A stretch of 64,000 bases of DNA from Kuschelorhynchus macadamiae. Its lineage: Eukaryota; Arthropoda; Insecta; Coleoptera; Curculionidae. The translations under genes were made by a program, and so were the position numbers. The stretch covers positions 620,001 to 684,000 of the forward strand of contig JAUTXW010005211.1 of the NCBI GenBank assembly GCA_030620095.1. Direction: 5' to 3'. Shown piece after piece: positions 55,096 through 64,000 of this stretch (position 1 is its first letter; each line of letters begins with the position of its first letter). The notes beneath the pieces are model-generated. The model saw nothing but the letters and a program-made list of their open reading frames with translations. It searched no databases and had not been told where the DNA came from.

Positions 55096-55600
55096 GTTGA
55101 ATAATTCAAAGGGGCCCTCTTTCTTGTGAATTACTACAGATATCACTTTTATGAATGCATGAAATGGGAATAATATGATACTGGTTATGCATTTGAATCA
55201 AAAATCAAAAGCAAGTTTTCAGATGTACTTACAAATGCGTACTACTCTTGACTCGTCACTTTCTTCTTTGAGAGGCTTGTAGAGTTTTTGATACATAATG
55301 TGTTTTTTCCTTGTTTTGAATTATGGGAATCATTTTTCACGACTCCGATGATTACATTTTAAGATTTATAACTGTGGCTTTTTTTTGTTGAGTAATTCTT
55401 TCTTGTGCTGTATCTCAGATATCGGTTCCATGAATCCATGAAATGGGAAAAATGTTATACTGGTTATGCGGTTGACTCAAATATCAAAATCAAGTTTTCA
55501 AATGTACTACCAAATGCTTTACTACTTTGCTAGACTTGTGGATTTGATACATAATTTATGTTTTTTCTTGTTTTAAATTATTATATAATTTATAACTGAG
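55096..55600. repeat. Diverged direct tandem duplication, ~280-bp unit
   Basis: Copy one (from 55096) and copy two (from 55387) share, in order, gaat(g/c)catgaaatgggaa, atactggttatgc, aagttttca(g/a)atgtact, gatacataat and ttttt(cc)ttgttttgaatta. Offsets are about 280 bp and shrink to ~258 bp by deletions. No coding potential is seen. Confidence 0.6.
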
Positions 55601-56709
55601 TTTATTAATAAATACTCCAAACAATATTTGAGGGGCTGTTTTTTTTTATTATGCGTTTACTGGATACAATAATATACTACAGTTAAGCATTCATATCTAA
55701 CAATTCCATGTATTTGTGTATCCTGCGCTTGCAAAAGAGGGTAATGGTATTTAACAGTTAGGTAGGTATGTTGTTACGTATCTGTTATTTGTTACTATAA
55801 ACAGCCAAATTGCCATTATTTACATTGATTGCTACTGTTACTGAAAATGCTAATGTAAATGTTTTCTGAAATATTTGAATTGAAAGTCCCAAGCATGAAG
55901 AAAGTGTGAAACAACAGTTTTAGGGAGACCACAAATGACATCCATTATTTCATTTACCTGAAAATTCTACAAAAAAGCTTGACGTGACAGTATTTCCAGA
56001 ATACCAGCTTCACCAAGTTATGGTCAGAACTACAATATTTTGTGGTATTTATTTCATAACACAAATTCGGGACTACCCTGTCACCCTCAAGGCATTCGAA
56101 AAAAGTAGGATAAATTTATGAAGTAAATCACAACACAAGTGACTTGTAATGACTTTTCTTAACAAGAATCGAAAAAAAAAACTTTGAAGTCCATTTATAA
56201 TGAACTCGTATATAATGGAAACTCTCCTTTGTAATAAACAAAATTTTAAAATCCAGAAAAAATAAATGTAAAACAATCGGATATTATAAACTTGCCTAAA
56301 ACAGATTATCGCCTATAATGGACTAAAATTTATTAATCTCGTCTATTACAAGCGAACTTTTACGGTAGTTCCTCGATGAGAAGTATCGTAAAAAAGGTTT
56401 TATTGAGGTTAGGCTTAACAGTTTGCTTCCAGACCTTGACATGACAGTTACATTTTGTTTATAGGCATTGTAATCATAAGGAAACGCGCTTTTACATGCA
56501 CGTTGGCATATTTAGCGTTTTCAACTTCAAAAATATGTACTCTTCAAAACATTTACTTTGCAAGAAAAATTAAAATCGCGTATGTAGCCATTTTCTAGAA
56601 ATTGCCAAAAATGTGTTTTAGTGAGAGCGAAATTCGTTAGTCATTGTTGGTATTTGTTCCGTGGTGGGTGCGGTGGATTGTGATGTAAAAAAATTTTTCT
56701 TACCTTAAA
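55601..56709. other. Intergenic stretch, nothing recognised
   Basis: AT-rich sequence without a supported gene. Confidence 0.4.
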
Positions 56710-58560
56710 AATGCCAGGAGATATAAGAAATCAATAATCGGCTCGCTTTGCAGTATGTTATATATGCCTTAATAAAGCAATAAAAAATGTTAAAATTAGT
56801 GGCAAAGCTCAAACTTTGGTTAAAACCATCTATCCAGATTTTGATCCCAGCAATACCTGTACCCCATGTGTATTGTGTAGAAGTTGTTACCTGAAACTAA
56901 ACACTCAGAAAGTGGTGAAAGTTCACTGCGACAAGATTAAGATTAGAGATACACAATGCACTTGTCAAATATGTCTAGTTGCCTCATTTCAGTTTTGTCC
57001 AATGATTTTAAAAGCGTTCAAAGAGTTATCGTTTTCTTCATTTATCATAAAGAAAAATCCAGTTGGAAGACCTGCCTCTAGGGTTAAACAATCACCTGTA
57101 TCTCTTAAAGTATGCAGTTCCTGCCATACACAGCTGCTTAGAGGAAAGTCACAAATACAGCAAAAAAGTTAAAATAGAAAACTGAATTAATTTGGTCGCG
57201 GATCGCGGTTTCCGGATACCATACAGCAAGTTGTTGGCCAAATCTTCCTCAATGTAAAGAAAGGCTGAGATCTAAACATGAAAGTGAAAATACTCAAACA
57301 GCGAACCATTTACATCCAGTTCCGTAAATACCGACATACTTAACAACATCAGAGAAGACTGCAACTTGTCTGTTAATGCAATTGTCAAAATTGCTCAACA
57401 ATTAACGGGTTGCGGATAACGATTTGGTTGAACAAGTCGTCGAAAGAAAAATTGTCAAGAAAAGTCCCCTGCTGGATACATTTTTTACATGTACAGAGCT
57501 TCCAGACGAAATGTTCTAAAAATTCAGATGCATTACCATTCTTCATACACTGTAGTGATCTTCCTGTGTCGGTGGTATAAATCTTAAACGCCATAGAGTT
57601 CCAAGATGAATTCTGCATCAAAATTGGAATAGATTGGGGGAAGGGTGGCGGTTCCCTGAAAATTTGTATCACTACACTGCCTTTTGTTGAGTCAGGATCT
57701 GAGGAGAAATATAAGTTTTCAGGCATTGTATGTCTGTATAGTTTTGCAGCAAGTTTCAAGCTGAATACGATGCTTCTTGGACTCCAGAGTAACTCTTCGG
57801 CACATCCATGCCCTTGGTGCAACATAAGTTCAAAAGAACAGAAAACTAAAGGTTTTTCTAGAACTGTCGAGAGCATTTCAGATAAATTTCTTAAGTGGCA
57901 TAAAGAAACCAAGGAAAAGCTGTCTCAGGCAAAAAAGTATGGTAAGTCATATTATATGCATTTTACTTTAAGCATTGATAGTATATGCTGTATTTGTAAT
58001 TTGATTTTTACTTTTAGAAAACTGTATCGGTTTGCCTTTGTTGGTTGGAGACTTGGACAAACTACCTCCTCCAGAGCTCCATATTCTTTTGAGTATTGTA
58101 CACAAGTTGTTTGATACAATGCAAATGGAATATCCTGAGGTAGCAGCGCAGCAGAATGGGTAAAGAGATTGTTCAAAGGCTTTGATGGAAAATTCAATGG
58201 AAATAGCGCCAGAAAAACTGTGAAAAAATGTCGACGTTCTGGAACACTCTCAGTTGGTAAGAAAATAAAGAGTGAAGAATCATTAGCAAGAATTAACTGA
58301 TTATTTTCTTACAGCAACAAATAGGCGGGAGTGTTTTCTGCGGTTAACAATGTAGTCAGCATTTGTTTCGGACGCTTTTTAGATAACAACTACAAACGAT
58401 TAATTGATCAGTTTGGCAAAGAGTTGAAAAACGCCAGTATTTGTCCGACCCCGAAAATTCATGCTTTAGTGCATAACGTCCCAGCGTTTATAGAGCTGTA
58501 TCAGAGGCCTTTTTTTTTCTAAGCGGGCTTCTGAGCAGATTCATCACTCATTCAGTATGT
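56710..58560 (+). pseudogene. Decayed intron-containing gene or transposon, family not recognised
   Basis: The + strand carries pieces of one protein-like product. A Cys-rich N-terminus (56710-57172: CTPCVLCRSCYLKLN, CTCQICLVASF, VGRPASRVKQ, CSSCHTQLL) is followed by frame-broken parts with IDWGKGGGSLKICITT and SSAHPCPWCNISSKEQKTKG. LPLLVGDLDKLPPPELHILL then LSIVHKLFDTMQMEYPEVAA and VVSICFGRFLDNNYKRLIDQ with PTPKIHALVHNVPAF follow. Two short introns have good signals: 57942-58017 (gtaagt...ttttag) and 58257-58314 (gtaaga...ttacag); joining across the first continues the frame. Stops (one at codon 9) and shifts show it is dead. It recalls Cys-rich transposon-borne proteins, but I cannot name the family. 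The - strand ORF at 57385-57912 is its shadow. Confidence 0.6.
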
Positions 58561-58995
58561 GTGTATAGTCATTTTCACTAGAACTCATATTAAGTTTACT
58601 GCTGAGCATTAATTCATAAAAAAATACATTTAAGTGTATATCTCCATAGGGGTACATACGCGATTTTAATTTTTCTTGCCAAGTAAAGCGGTTGATGACT
58701 ATTTGAAAAAAAAATCTCGAAGAGTATATATTTTTAAAGTTGAAAACGACAAATGTAGCAACGTGCATGAAAAGTTTATATAAGTGAAATTGCAAAAGGT
58801 GTACTGAAGCAGAAATGTGTGCTCGTATGTTTAAAAAGTTTCAAATATCTAAACCCCAAGAAAAAATAAAAATGATTCAAAATCAATGATCAAAAGAAAA
58901 AATGTGGTTGCCTTTATTTCCATTAACCAAGGAATGTTTCCAACAAAAAAAGAGCTAACCATTTTCCAGTTAGTGAGCCAAATTAAGGCTAGTTG

Positions 58996-59057
<62 letters not shown>

Positions 59058-59559
59058 TAAAATGAAAGAACTAAAGGTAAGGAAATTTACTCCTTTACCA
59101 TTGTGTCAAGAATATATATATTCTGCTAAAATAGTACAATCATATATACATACTTTGTAGTTTAGATATTAGTATAGTTAAAATATTTACATATGTACAT
59201 ATTCATACATATATATGTCTTTTAAAACTTCTCATAGACCCTCAGTTATAATAAACTATAAATCGAGATCCCTTCAAATCCATTATTAGCAGATTACACT
59301 GTAGTTTCTTTTTTTTATATTTTTATTTCACATTAATTTTCTCATTTTTTGTTAAACAAATAGTCTTATACAACTTTGAAGCAGTTTAATATTAACTTTT
59401 ATCCAAGTCTACAAATTATTTTTTACAATTGCTGTAATAATTACGATACTGATATAAATAAAAATATGTTAAAGAATGGAGTTAAGAATTACTATGGATT
59501 TGCTTAATTTTTTGCACTATTTACAATAGTTGTTTTAAAACTTAAATTATAAAAAAGTA
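58561..59559. other. Intergenic stretch with a short (TA)n tract
   Basis: A TA run lies at 58998-59053. The right part is the presumed 3' UTR of NDUFA12 (- strand), with a TTTATT on the + strand near 59322 that would be an AATAAA signal on the - strand. No other gene is seen. Confidence 0.5.
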
Positions 59560-59768
59560 CTATTTTCGGGGAGGGACCCAGGCCTCGATTTTTGGCTTAA
59601 CGGTAGAGTATGGCATATACTGAAAACGGGTACCACTTAAATTTTCTGTATGATCTAACATCCATTTATATTTTGGTCTGCTAGGATCTTCCGAAGGAAG
59701 TAGATCAGTTTTGTAATGTAGCCAACCAAACCATTCTACAGGTACTTGACTACCATCATAATCCATAC
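59560..59768 (-). CDS. NDUFA12: NDUFA12 (complex I subunit B17.2), last exon
   Basis: NDUFA12 is an accessory subunit of mitochondrial NADH:ubiquinone oxidoreductase, peripheral arm, inner membrane matrix side. The exon starts after acceptor taaatattttag (AG 59769-59770) with two bases completing the Gly codon. It reads MDYDGSQVPVEWFGWLHYKT, DPSRPKYKWMLDHTENLSGT and PYSTVKPKIEAWVPPRK, then TAG 59560-59562. EWxGWLHYKTD, HTENLSGT and PKIEAWxPP are family hallmarks I recognise. Phase agrees with exon 60323-60441. The product looks intact in this part. Confidence 0.95.
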
Positions 59769-60322
59769 CTAAAATATTTAATGCAATAAGACCAAAAATA
59801 GAGCATAGTGAATGTTTTGGTTATATCTCGGGCTCAAATTACTGTTTGATCTTACTCAAAGTCTGAATGTCAAATATTATCTCATTTAAACTTTCAGCCA
59901 TGCTCAGTTTGTTATGTGCATCCAAATGTTACTGTTCTTGTTTAAGTTTAATGACTTTTGTGGATATGGATCGGATCTTTTATTAAATACAGCTATAAAT
60001 ATTTTTAAAATGTTTCGAACTAACCTAACCTAACCTCTTCTTATGGAGGCAGACCTTATTTTGGCTTTTATTACCATCTTTTTATATTAACAAATGAAAT
60101 ATGTGTAAAATTAATTAAATATTAAAATTTTGTTTCAATTATAACTAGTAGTAATTTAAATTAAATAAGGAAAAACAATTAAATTAAATAAACAAAAACA
60201 ATTTAATACAAAAAGTATTAAAAAAAACCAATTTAAAATTTTTAGGAAATTATCGCAAATCAACCAAAATTTCTAATAATTAACATTTTTCATTCTCTAT
60301 GAATATTTAATATTGTTCTTAC

Positions 60323-60441
60323 CATATTGAGGAGCATACTCAACCCAACGATTCCTGCCATAGAAATAAGCTTTATTTTCATAATATTTATTGCCAAATT
60401 TGTCAGTTCCTACTAGAGTTCCAGGTCTCAGGGAATCCATT
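60323..60441 (-). CDS. NDUFA12: NDUFA12, penultimate exon
   Basis: Bounded by acceptor ttttattag (AG 60442-60443) and donor gtaaga (60317-60322). It enters with one base completing a codon, most likely the Arg before the conserved MDxLRPGTLVG, and reads MDSLRPGTLVGTDKFGNKYY then ENKAYFYGRNRWVEYAPQYG. The last Gly codon is split with the final exon across a ~550-bp intron. The ATG here is internal: the family has about 35 more N-terminal residues. I did not find that first exon between 60442 and 64000, so it is probably beyond the window. Confidence 0.93.
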
Positions 60442-61020
60442 CTAATAAAATATATTTAGTTATTAGGAAATACTTAAATTGAAATATAATATTTATATCA
60501 AGGAAGTCAATATAAGTATGGGTGCCCAGTTTAAATGTTAATGCACTATTTGTCCAAACATTTTAACACTTGGAAAACCCAGACAATTAGTCCTTATCAT
60601 TCAGGCGATTTCGGGAAATGAATATTGCCCAATTGTACAAGACCACATTTTGAACATCTAGTCTGTTCTGTCTAGTTCAATAATTGTACACAGACACCAA
60701 ATAAATACTCATTAGTTAAAAAGCACAACATAAAAAAGGGGACAATACTTAGGTATGTAGGCATTTTTAATTTTGTAATTTTTGGTCAACAAATAAAGAA
60801 ATATATATCTATCTAGACACTAAACTGATATAAATTAATATTTAATATAAAATTATCTAAAGAATATATTACATCAAAATTTGTTGTAATGCATATTTTT
60901 AATAGAAATTAAAATTAGGATGGTCAAGACCAGAAAAAAAAAATTAATTTTTTTAAAGGTGATAATTGTAATTTGCTTAGACTTTTTAAAGACCAAACCT
61001 TATAAGAATTTTTTTCATAC
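60442..61020. other. Probable NDUFA12 intron, nothing recognised
   Basis: AT-rich sequence upstream of the penultimate NDUFA12 exon. I searched it for a short first exon ending in a -KLYR-type sequence and found none. Confidence 0.4.
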
Positions 61021-61330
61021 CTATACTTTTGACCTAAAAGTTTTAAAAATAAAAAAAAACTTCCCATACTTTGATCCCACCTATTTCAAATAGCGTTCGG
61101 AAGACCATAGAGAATTTCAAATTAATATTTCAATATGATCGCCAGGTAACGTATATCAAATAACGCTCTCCGATTTTTTGTTTTGTTTTTTAATAGACTA
61201 AAAAACCGAAAACAATTCCAAAATTTGTTGAATATCGTTCGAGAGCCCCAAATGTACTGTAAATCCATACCAAATTTCAAAAGTTTATTTGAAGCTGTTC
61301 CCGAGATATAGCGACTGGAAAGTAAAAAAT
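61021..61330. repeat. Dispersed repeat copy (family R)
   Basis: aacttcccatactttgatccc and agcgttcggaagacc parallel 970-1040 and 2690-2740 (acttcccaaagtttgatct, atcattcggaataccg). It continues with caaatttcaaaagtt, as at 2920. No coding potential is seen, so the - strand ORF here is not a gene. Confidence 0.5.
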
Positions 61331-61429
61331 ACAAATTGGCACGACGACAGCCACGATGAAGTCTCCCTCTTACACAAATCCCACCACGACAAGCTTCAGA
61401 AGACTAAGCTTTTTGGCATATACTAATAG

Positions 61430-61830
61430 TAAACTATTACTACGTACATAACATTTTCTTCACCTCCATGGGTCCAGGATTAGGTATAGCCGCCGCCCGA
61501 TCTAAAATACTTAATTATCGAAGGAATACAAACTGTTCTCTCAAAACCATGCAAAGAAGATGATAAGTAGTCACAGAAAGTTCTCAAATATTTTTGGTAT
61601 ACTGAGTAGGCTTATAGGTAGTTAGTCACCTGTGTTGCATCACCAGACTTTAAAATTGGGATAATAAAACATATCTTTCAAAATGTGGGAAACTCTCTGA
61701 AAGCCAATGACAGGTTAAATATAATATGAGTGGTCGAGCCAAAATAAAGATACAATTTCTGATGAAACTCTGTGGTCTACTATCAGGCCCATCGCCCTCG
61801 TTAATATCAAGTGAACATTTTAAATAAATG
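61430..61830 (-). pseudogene. LINE reverse-transcriptase scrap (- strand)
   Basis: On the - strand: GDGPDSRPQSFIRNCIFILA, ILYLTCHWLSESFPHFERYV, then a degraded xKSGDATQVTNYxP-like segment. This is the N-terminal RT fingers of a Jockey-type LINE (GPDxxPxxFIxN...FPxxWK). It is only ~130 residues and broken. Confidence 0.6.
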
Positions 61831-62619
61831 TCAAAAATCTTTATTTAAAATGAACATATTAACATTACTAGAATATAGTAACTTAGTAGAAACATGACAA
61901 TTTACTATTACTATTCATTTGGAAAACATTCTGCAAATAAATGAATAGTTTCCTCAGCTGAGCAAGTCTTAATGTCATTAAAATGCATTTCAGCAGGAAT
62001 GCTAGAATTTTTTTTTTGAGTTCCAAAAATGTTTAATGTTAGCTCTAAGCGAGAACTTTGTAACACTTCTAGAGAATTGAATAATATAAATATGATACTG
62101 TTCCTGAAGTATTATTTTATGCAACATTTTTTTTTAAATTGTTCTTTAAGCTCCTGAGAAAACCAAGGGGGAAATCTCCTACATGAATATTTTTTAAAGG
62201 TACAAAGTATTCAATGTCATATTAAAAAAATCTCTTAAAAAAAAACTTCATAAAATACATTTATCATATCGTCCAAAGATTTTTTTCAATTCCCATGTAA
62301 ATTGTGAGGGAAAACTGACCAGAATCCATTGAGTGGGAGGCTCTGTAGTGCTGTCAAATGTGATGAAACTTTTGTCAAATGTTTTGACCTGCTGAATGAA
62401 TAAATATATTATAAAAAATTTAATTGCCACCCTTAACGCAAAGAAATCCCTTCTACTTCGGCATCGAAAAGATTCGCTGAGTTTCTAAGATGTGGTGGTC
62501 AAAGGTTCAATTCAACAGTTGGGTAGGGTAAACTTCGAAAGCCTCTCGCGGGAATGTATTTCTCTGTGTAGAGGTTTTTTCTAAACTCTTCTGCTATTTA
62601 CCGGCATATATGAACCAAT
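61831..62619. other. Intergenic stretch, nothing recognised
   Basis: AT-rich sequence without a supported gene or repeat. Confidence 0.4.
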
Positions 62620-64000
62620 TATGGTCAGAAAAATACAAGACACCTTCAACAATTTGACTGAGAAAACAAAAAACACTAATCTTTTCATTATTGGCCCCCC
62701 TCTACGATATAATCGTCCAGTGTTGAACGACTTATAGCACAACAAAATGCATTTATTGAGTCAACGATAATCAGTTCCCATGCATGTTTTTTGCCATTGA
62801 TAACCAATTCACGGAACGGAGCTTTAGATTATGCAACAAAATCTTGAGCTTTTTTCGTATATCTTTCGATTGTTTTTTGATGGACGCCGGCTATTTTCCT
62901 CTTTCTCTCAATCGTCACCCGGTATGGAGATGATTAATGATTCCGTGAATAATAACGATGATTAATGATTCCGTGAATAATAACGGCCAGCAAAATTTTT
63001 GTCAACTGCCCAACGTTCCGACGCACAATTAGAAATGGTAACTGGTGCACCAAAATTAATGAAATTTCTCTTAGCGCCAGGTCTTGCGACTATGACGTAA
63101 TATTTCTCACCGAGACATGGCTTAATGGGGATATTTCTAACAATGAAATATTTAAAAAAGAATATATAGTTTTTCCAGCAGATAGAAGTTATAAAGAACT
63201 AGGGTGTCAACGCGGCGGCGGCGTATTGGTTGCAGTTTCTTCTTTTTTCAGGCTTCTATGACTATACTCCTGCTCATATCGAGTTCGACGCGGTTTGGGT
63301 TCTGATGAAAGCAGGCAATGCAAGTTTGGTACTAGGATGTGTATATTTTCCACCTAATTCTAACCAGGAATGTTATCAGTCTTTCTGCAATACCTGTGAG
63401 TCACCGAGAAATAGATTCAATAACCATACATTTTTTATTCTCGGGGATTTTAACCTTCCTTCAGTGGAATGGATCTATGAAGACAATTCACTGGTTCCAA
63501 AATGTTTACCGTCCCTAGCTTCTGAAACACTTTTTGTGACAAAGAGTTTTCTTGAATTGCAATAAATGAATTATCTATACAATCACATGGGCAGAATTTT
63601 AGATCTGCTATTTGCTGATGACTTCGTTAGTGTTTTCTTTCATCTTCAAATTTTCCTCTTGTACAGATTGACCCCTACCATCCAGCAATTGAAGTGAAGT
63701 ATAAAATTAAATATGTTTCGCCGATAAAGAATCAAGTGTTTACCAGTTTCATAAAGCAAATTTCGTCAATTTGGATATTTTTTATAAGCAATTCAATTGG
63801 TCTTTCTTATTGTCTGAGCTTGATATTAACAGAATGGTTGAACAGTTCTATGAGGTTTTATTTCAGGATATCAATAATTGTGTCCCCAAGAAGATCGTAG
63901 CTGACTGTAAATATCCCAAATGGTTTAAGCTTCCCTTAAGAAAGCTTATTGGGCAACAGAAATGCTTATACAAAAAATATAAAAAGACCGATAAACTTGC
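62620..64000 (+). pseudogene. LINE ORF1 scrap and ORF2 endonuclease, cut by the window edge
   Basis: At 62640-62960 the + strand reads NTNLFIIGPPLRYNRPVLND and FDGRRLFSSF, reminiscent of the esterase-like (SGNH) part of some LINE ORF1 proteins. ORF2 follows: KINEISLSARSCDYDVIFLT then ETWLNGDISNNEIFKKEYIV (endonuclease Glu in LTETW) and QRGGGVLVAVSS. After a frame change (63230-63565) come YFPPNSNQECYQSFCNTCES and FFILGDFNLPSVEWIYED. A linker (KKIVADCKYPKWFKLPLRKL) runs to the right edge. Frameshifts and stops show decay; RT would lie beyond 64000. Confidence 0.75.

Noticed and set aside
57385..57912. 175-codon ORF on the - strand
   Set aside because: The + strand of the same stretch encodes the Cys-rich relict with recognisable blocks and splice sites; the - strand ORF is its shadow.
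60018..60036. aacctaacctaacct, resembling the insect telomere repeat TTAGG
   Set aside because: Only about three units; too short to claim an interstitial telomere block.
61021..61030. Candidate donor ending a -KYR segment as NDUFA12 exon 1
   Set aside because: The upstream frame is low-complexity repeat sequence without the expected conserved residues.
61122..61334. 70-codon ORF on the - strand
   Set aside because: It falls in the dispersed repeat (family R) and not in the reading frame expected for NDUFA12 exon 1.

Overview
The window is AT-rich eukaryotic DNA, almost certainly from an insect. A beetle is a guess from repeat style and is not provable here. The evidence is spliced host genes with GT/AG introns, an insect-type NDUFA12, an errantivirus-like LTR element with an env-like ORF, DD41D mariner-like elements, a hAT element, Penelope-like remnants and many decayed LINEs. 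Kilobases of (TA)n dinucleotide array are also present.

Two host genes can be supported. The first is a C2H2 zinc-finger gene on the + strand. Eight exons (1466-1722, 7555-7693, 9670-9971, 21482-21702, 22188-22352, 22656-22841, 24597-24812, 51706-52048) join with matching intron phases into at least 609 codons. Its N-terminus lies to the left, outside the window or unseen. A Lys/Asn/Ser-rich region is followed by five C2H2 fingers and a glutamate/valine-rich tail. Its last intron is about 26.9 kb and its third visible intron about 11.5 kb; both are packed with transposons. The second is NDUFA12, a complex I subunit, on the - strand (exons 60323-60441 and 59560-59768), with its first coding exon not found.

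Layout: 1-9.9 kb holds zinc-finger exons separated by degenerate ~110-bp repeats and LINE scraps. 10.2-20.8 kb is a LINE graveyard into which an 8-kb errantivirus-like element (11246-19225, minus strand; LTRs ~98.7% identical; tRNA-Ser primer site; polypurine tract; -1 slippery site) inserted inside a LINE reverse transcriptase. 21.5-24.8 kb holds the zinc-finger exons. 25.4-44.8 kb looks like one very long (TA)n array split by successive insertions: a 4.6-kb LINE that itself carries a DD41D mariner, a second DD41D mariner, a palindromic element with a third DD41D mariner at its axis, an intact hAT element and a Penelope-like scrap. 44.8-48.6 kb is a decayed second Gypsy element abutting the array. 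49.7-50.5 kb is a hAT-type MITE with a near-perfect 8-bp target duplication. 51.7-52.0 kb is the last zinc-finger exon. 52.6-53.5 kb is a Penelope-like GIY-YIG remnant. 56.7-58.6 kb is a decayed, intron-containing gene or transposon of unrecognised family. 59.5-60.5 kb is NDUFA12. The right edge is LINE material running out of the window.

The strongest observations are the (TA)n array acting as an insertion platform, three different DD41D mariners with unusually long (200-510 bp) terminal inverted repeats, and the mariner sitting at the axis of a ~850-bp palindrome with ~99% identical arms.
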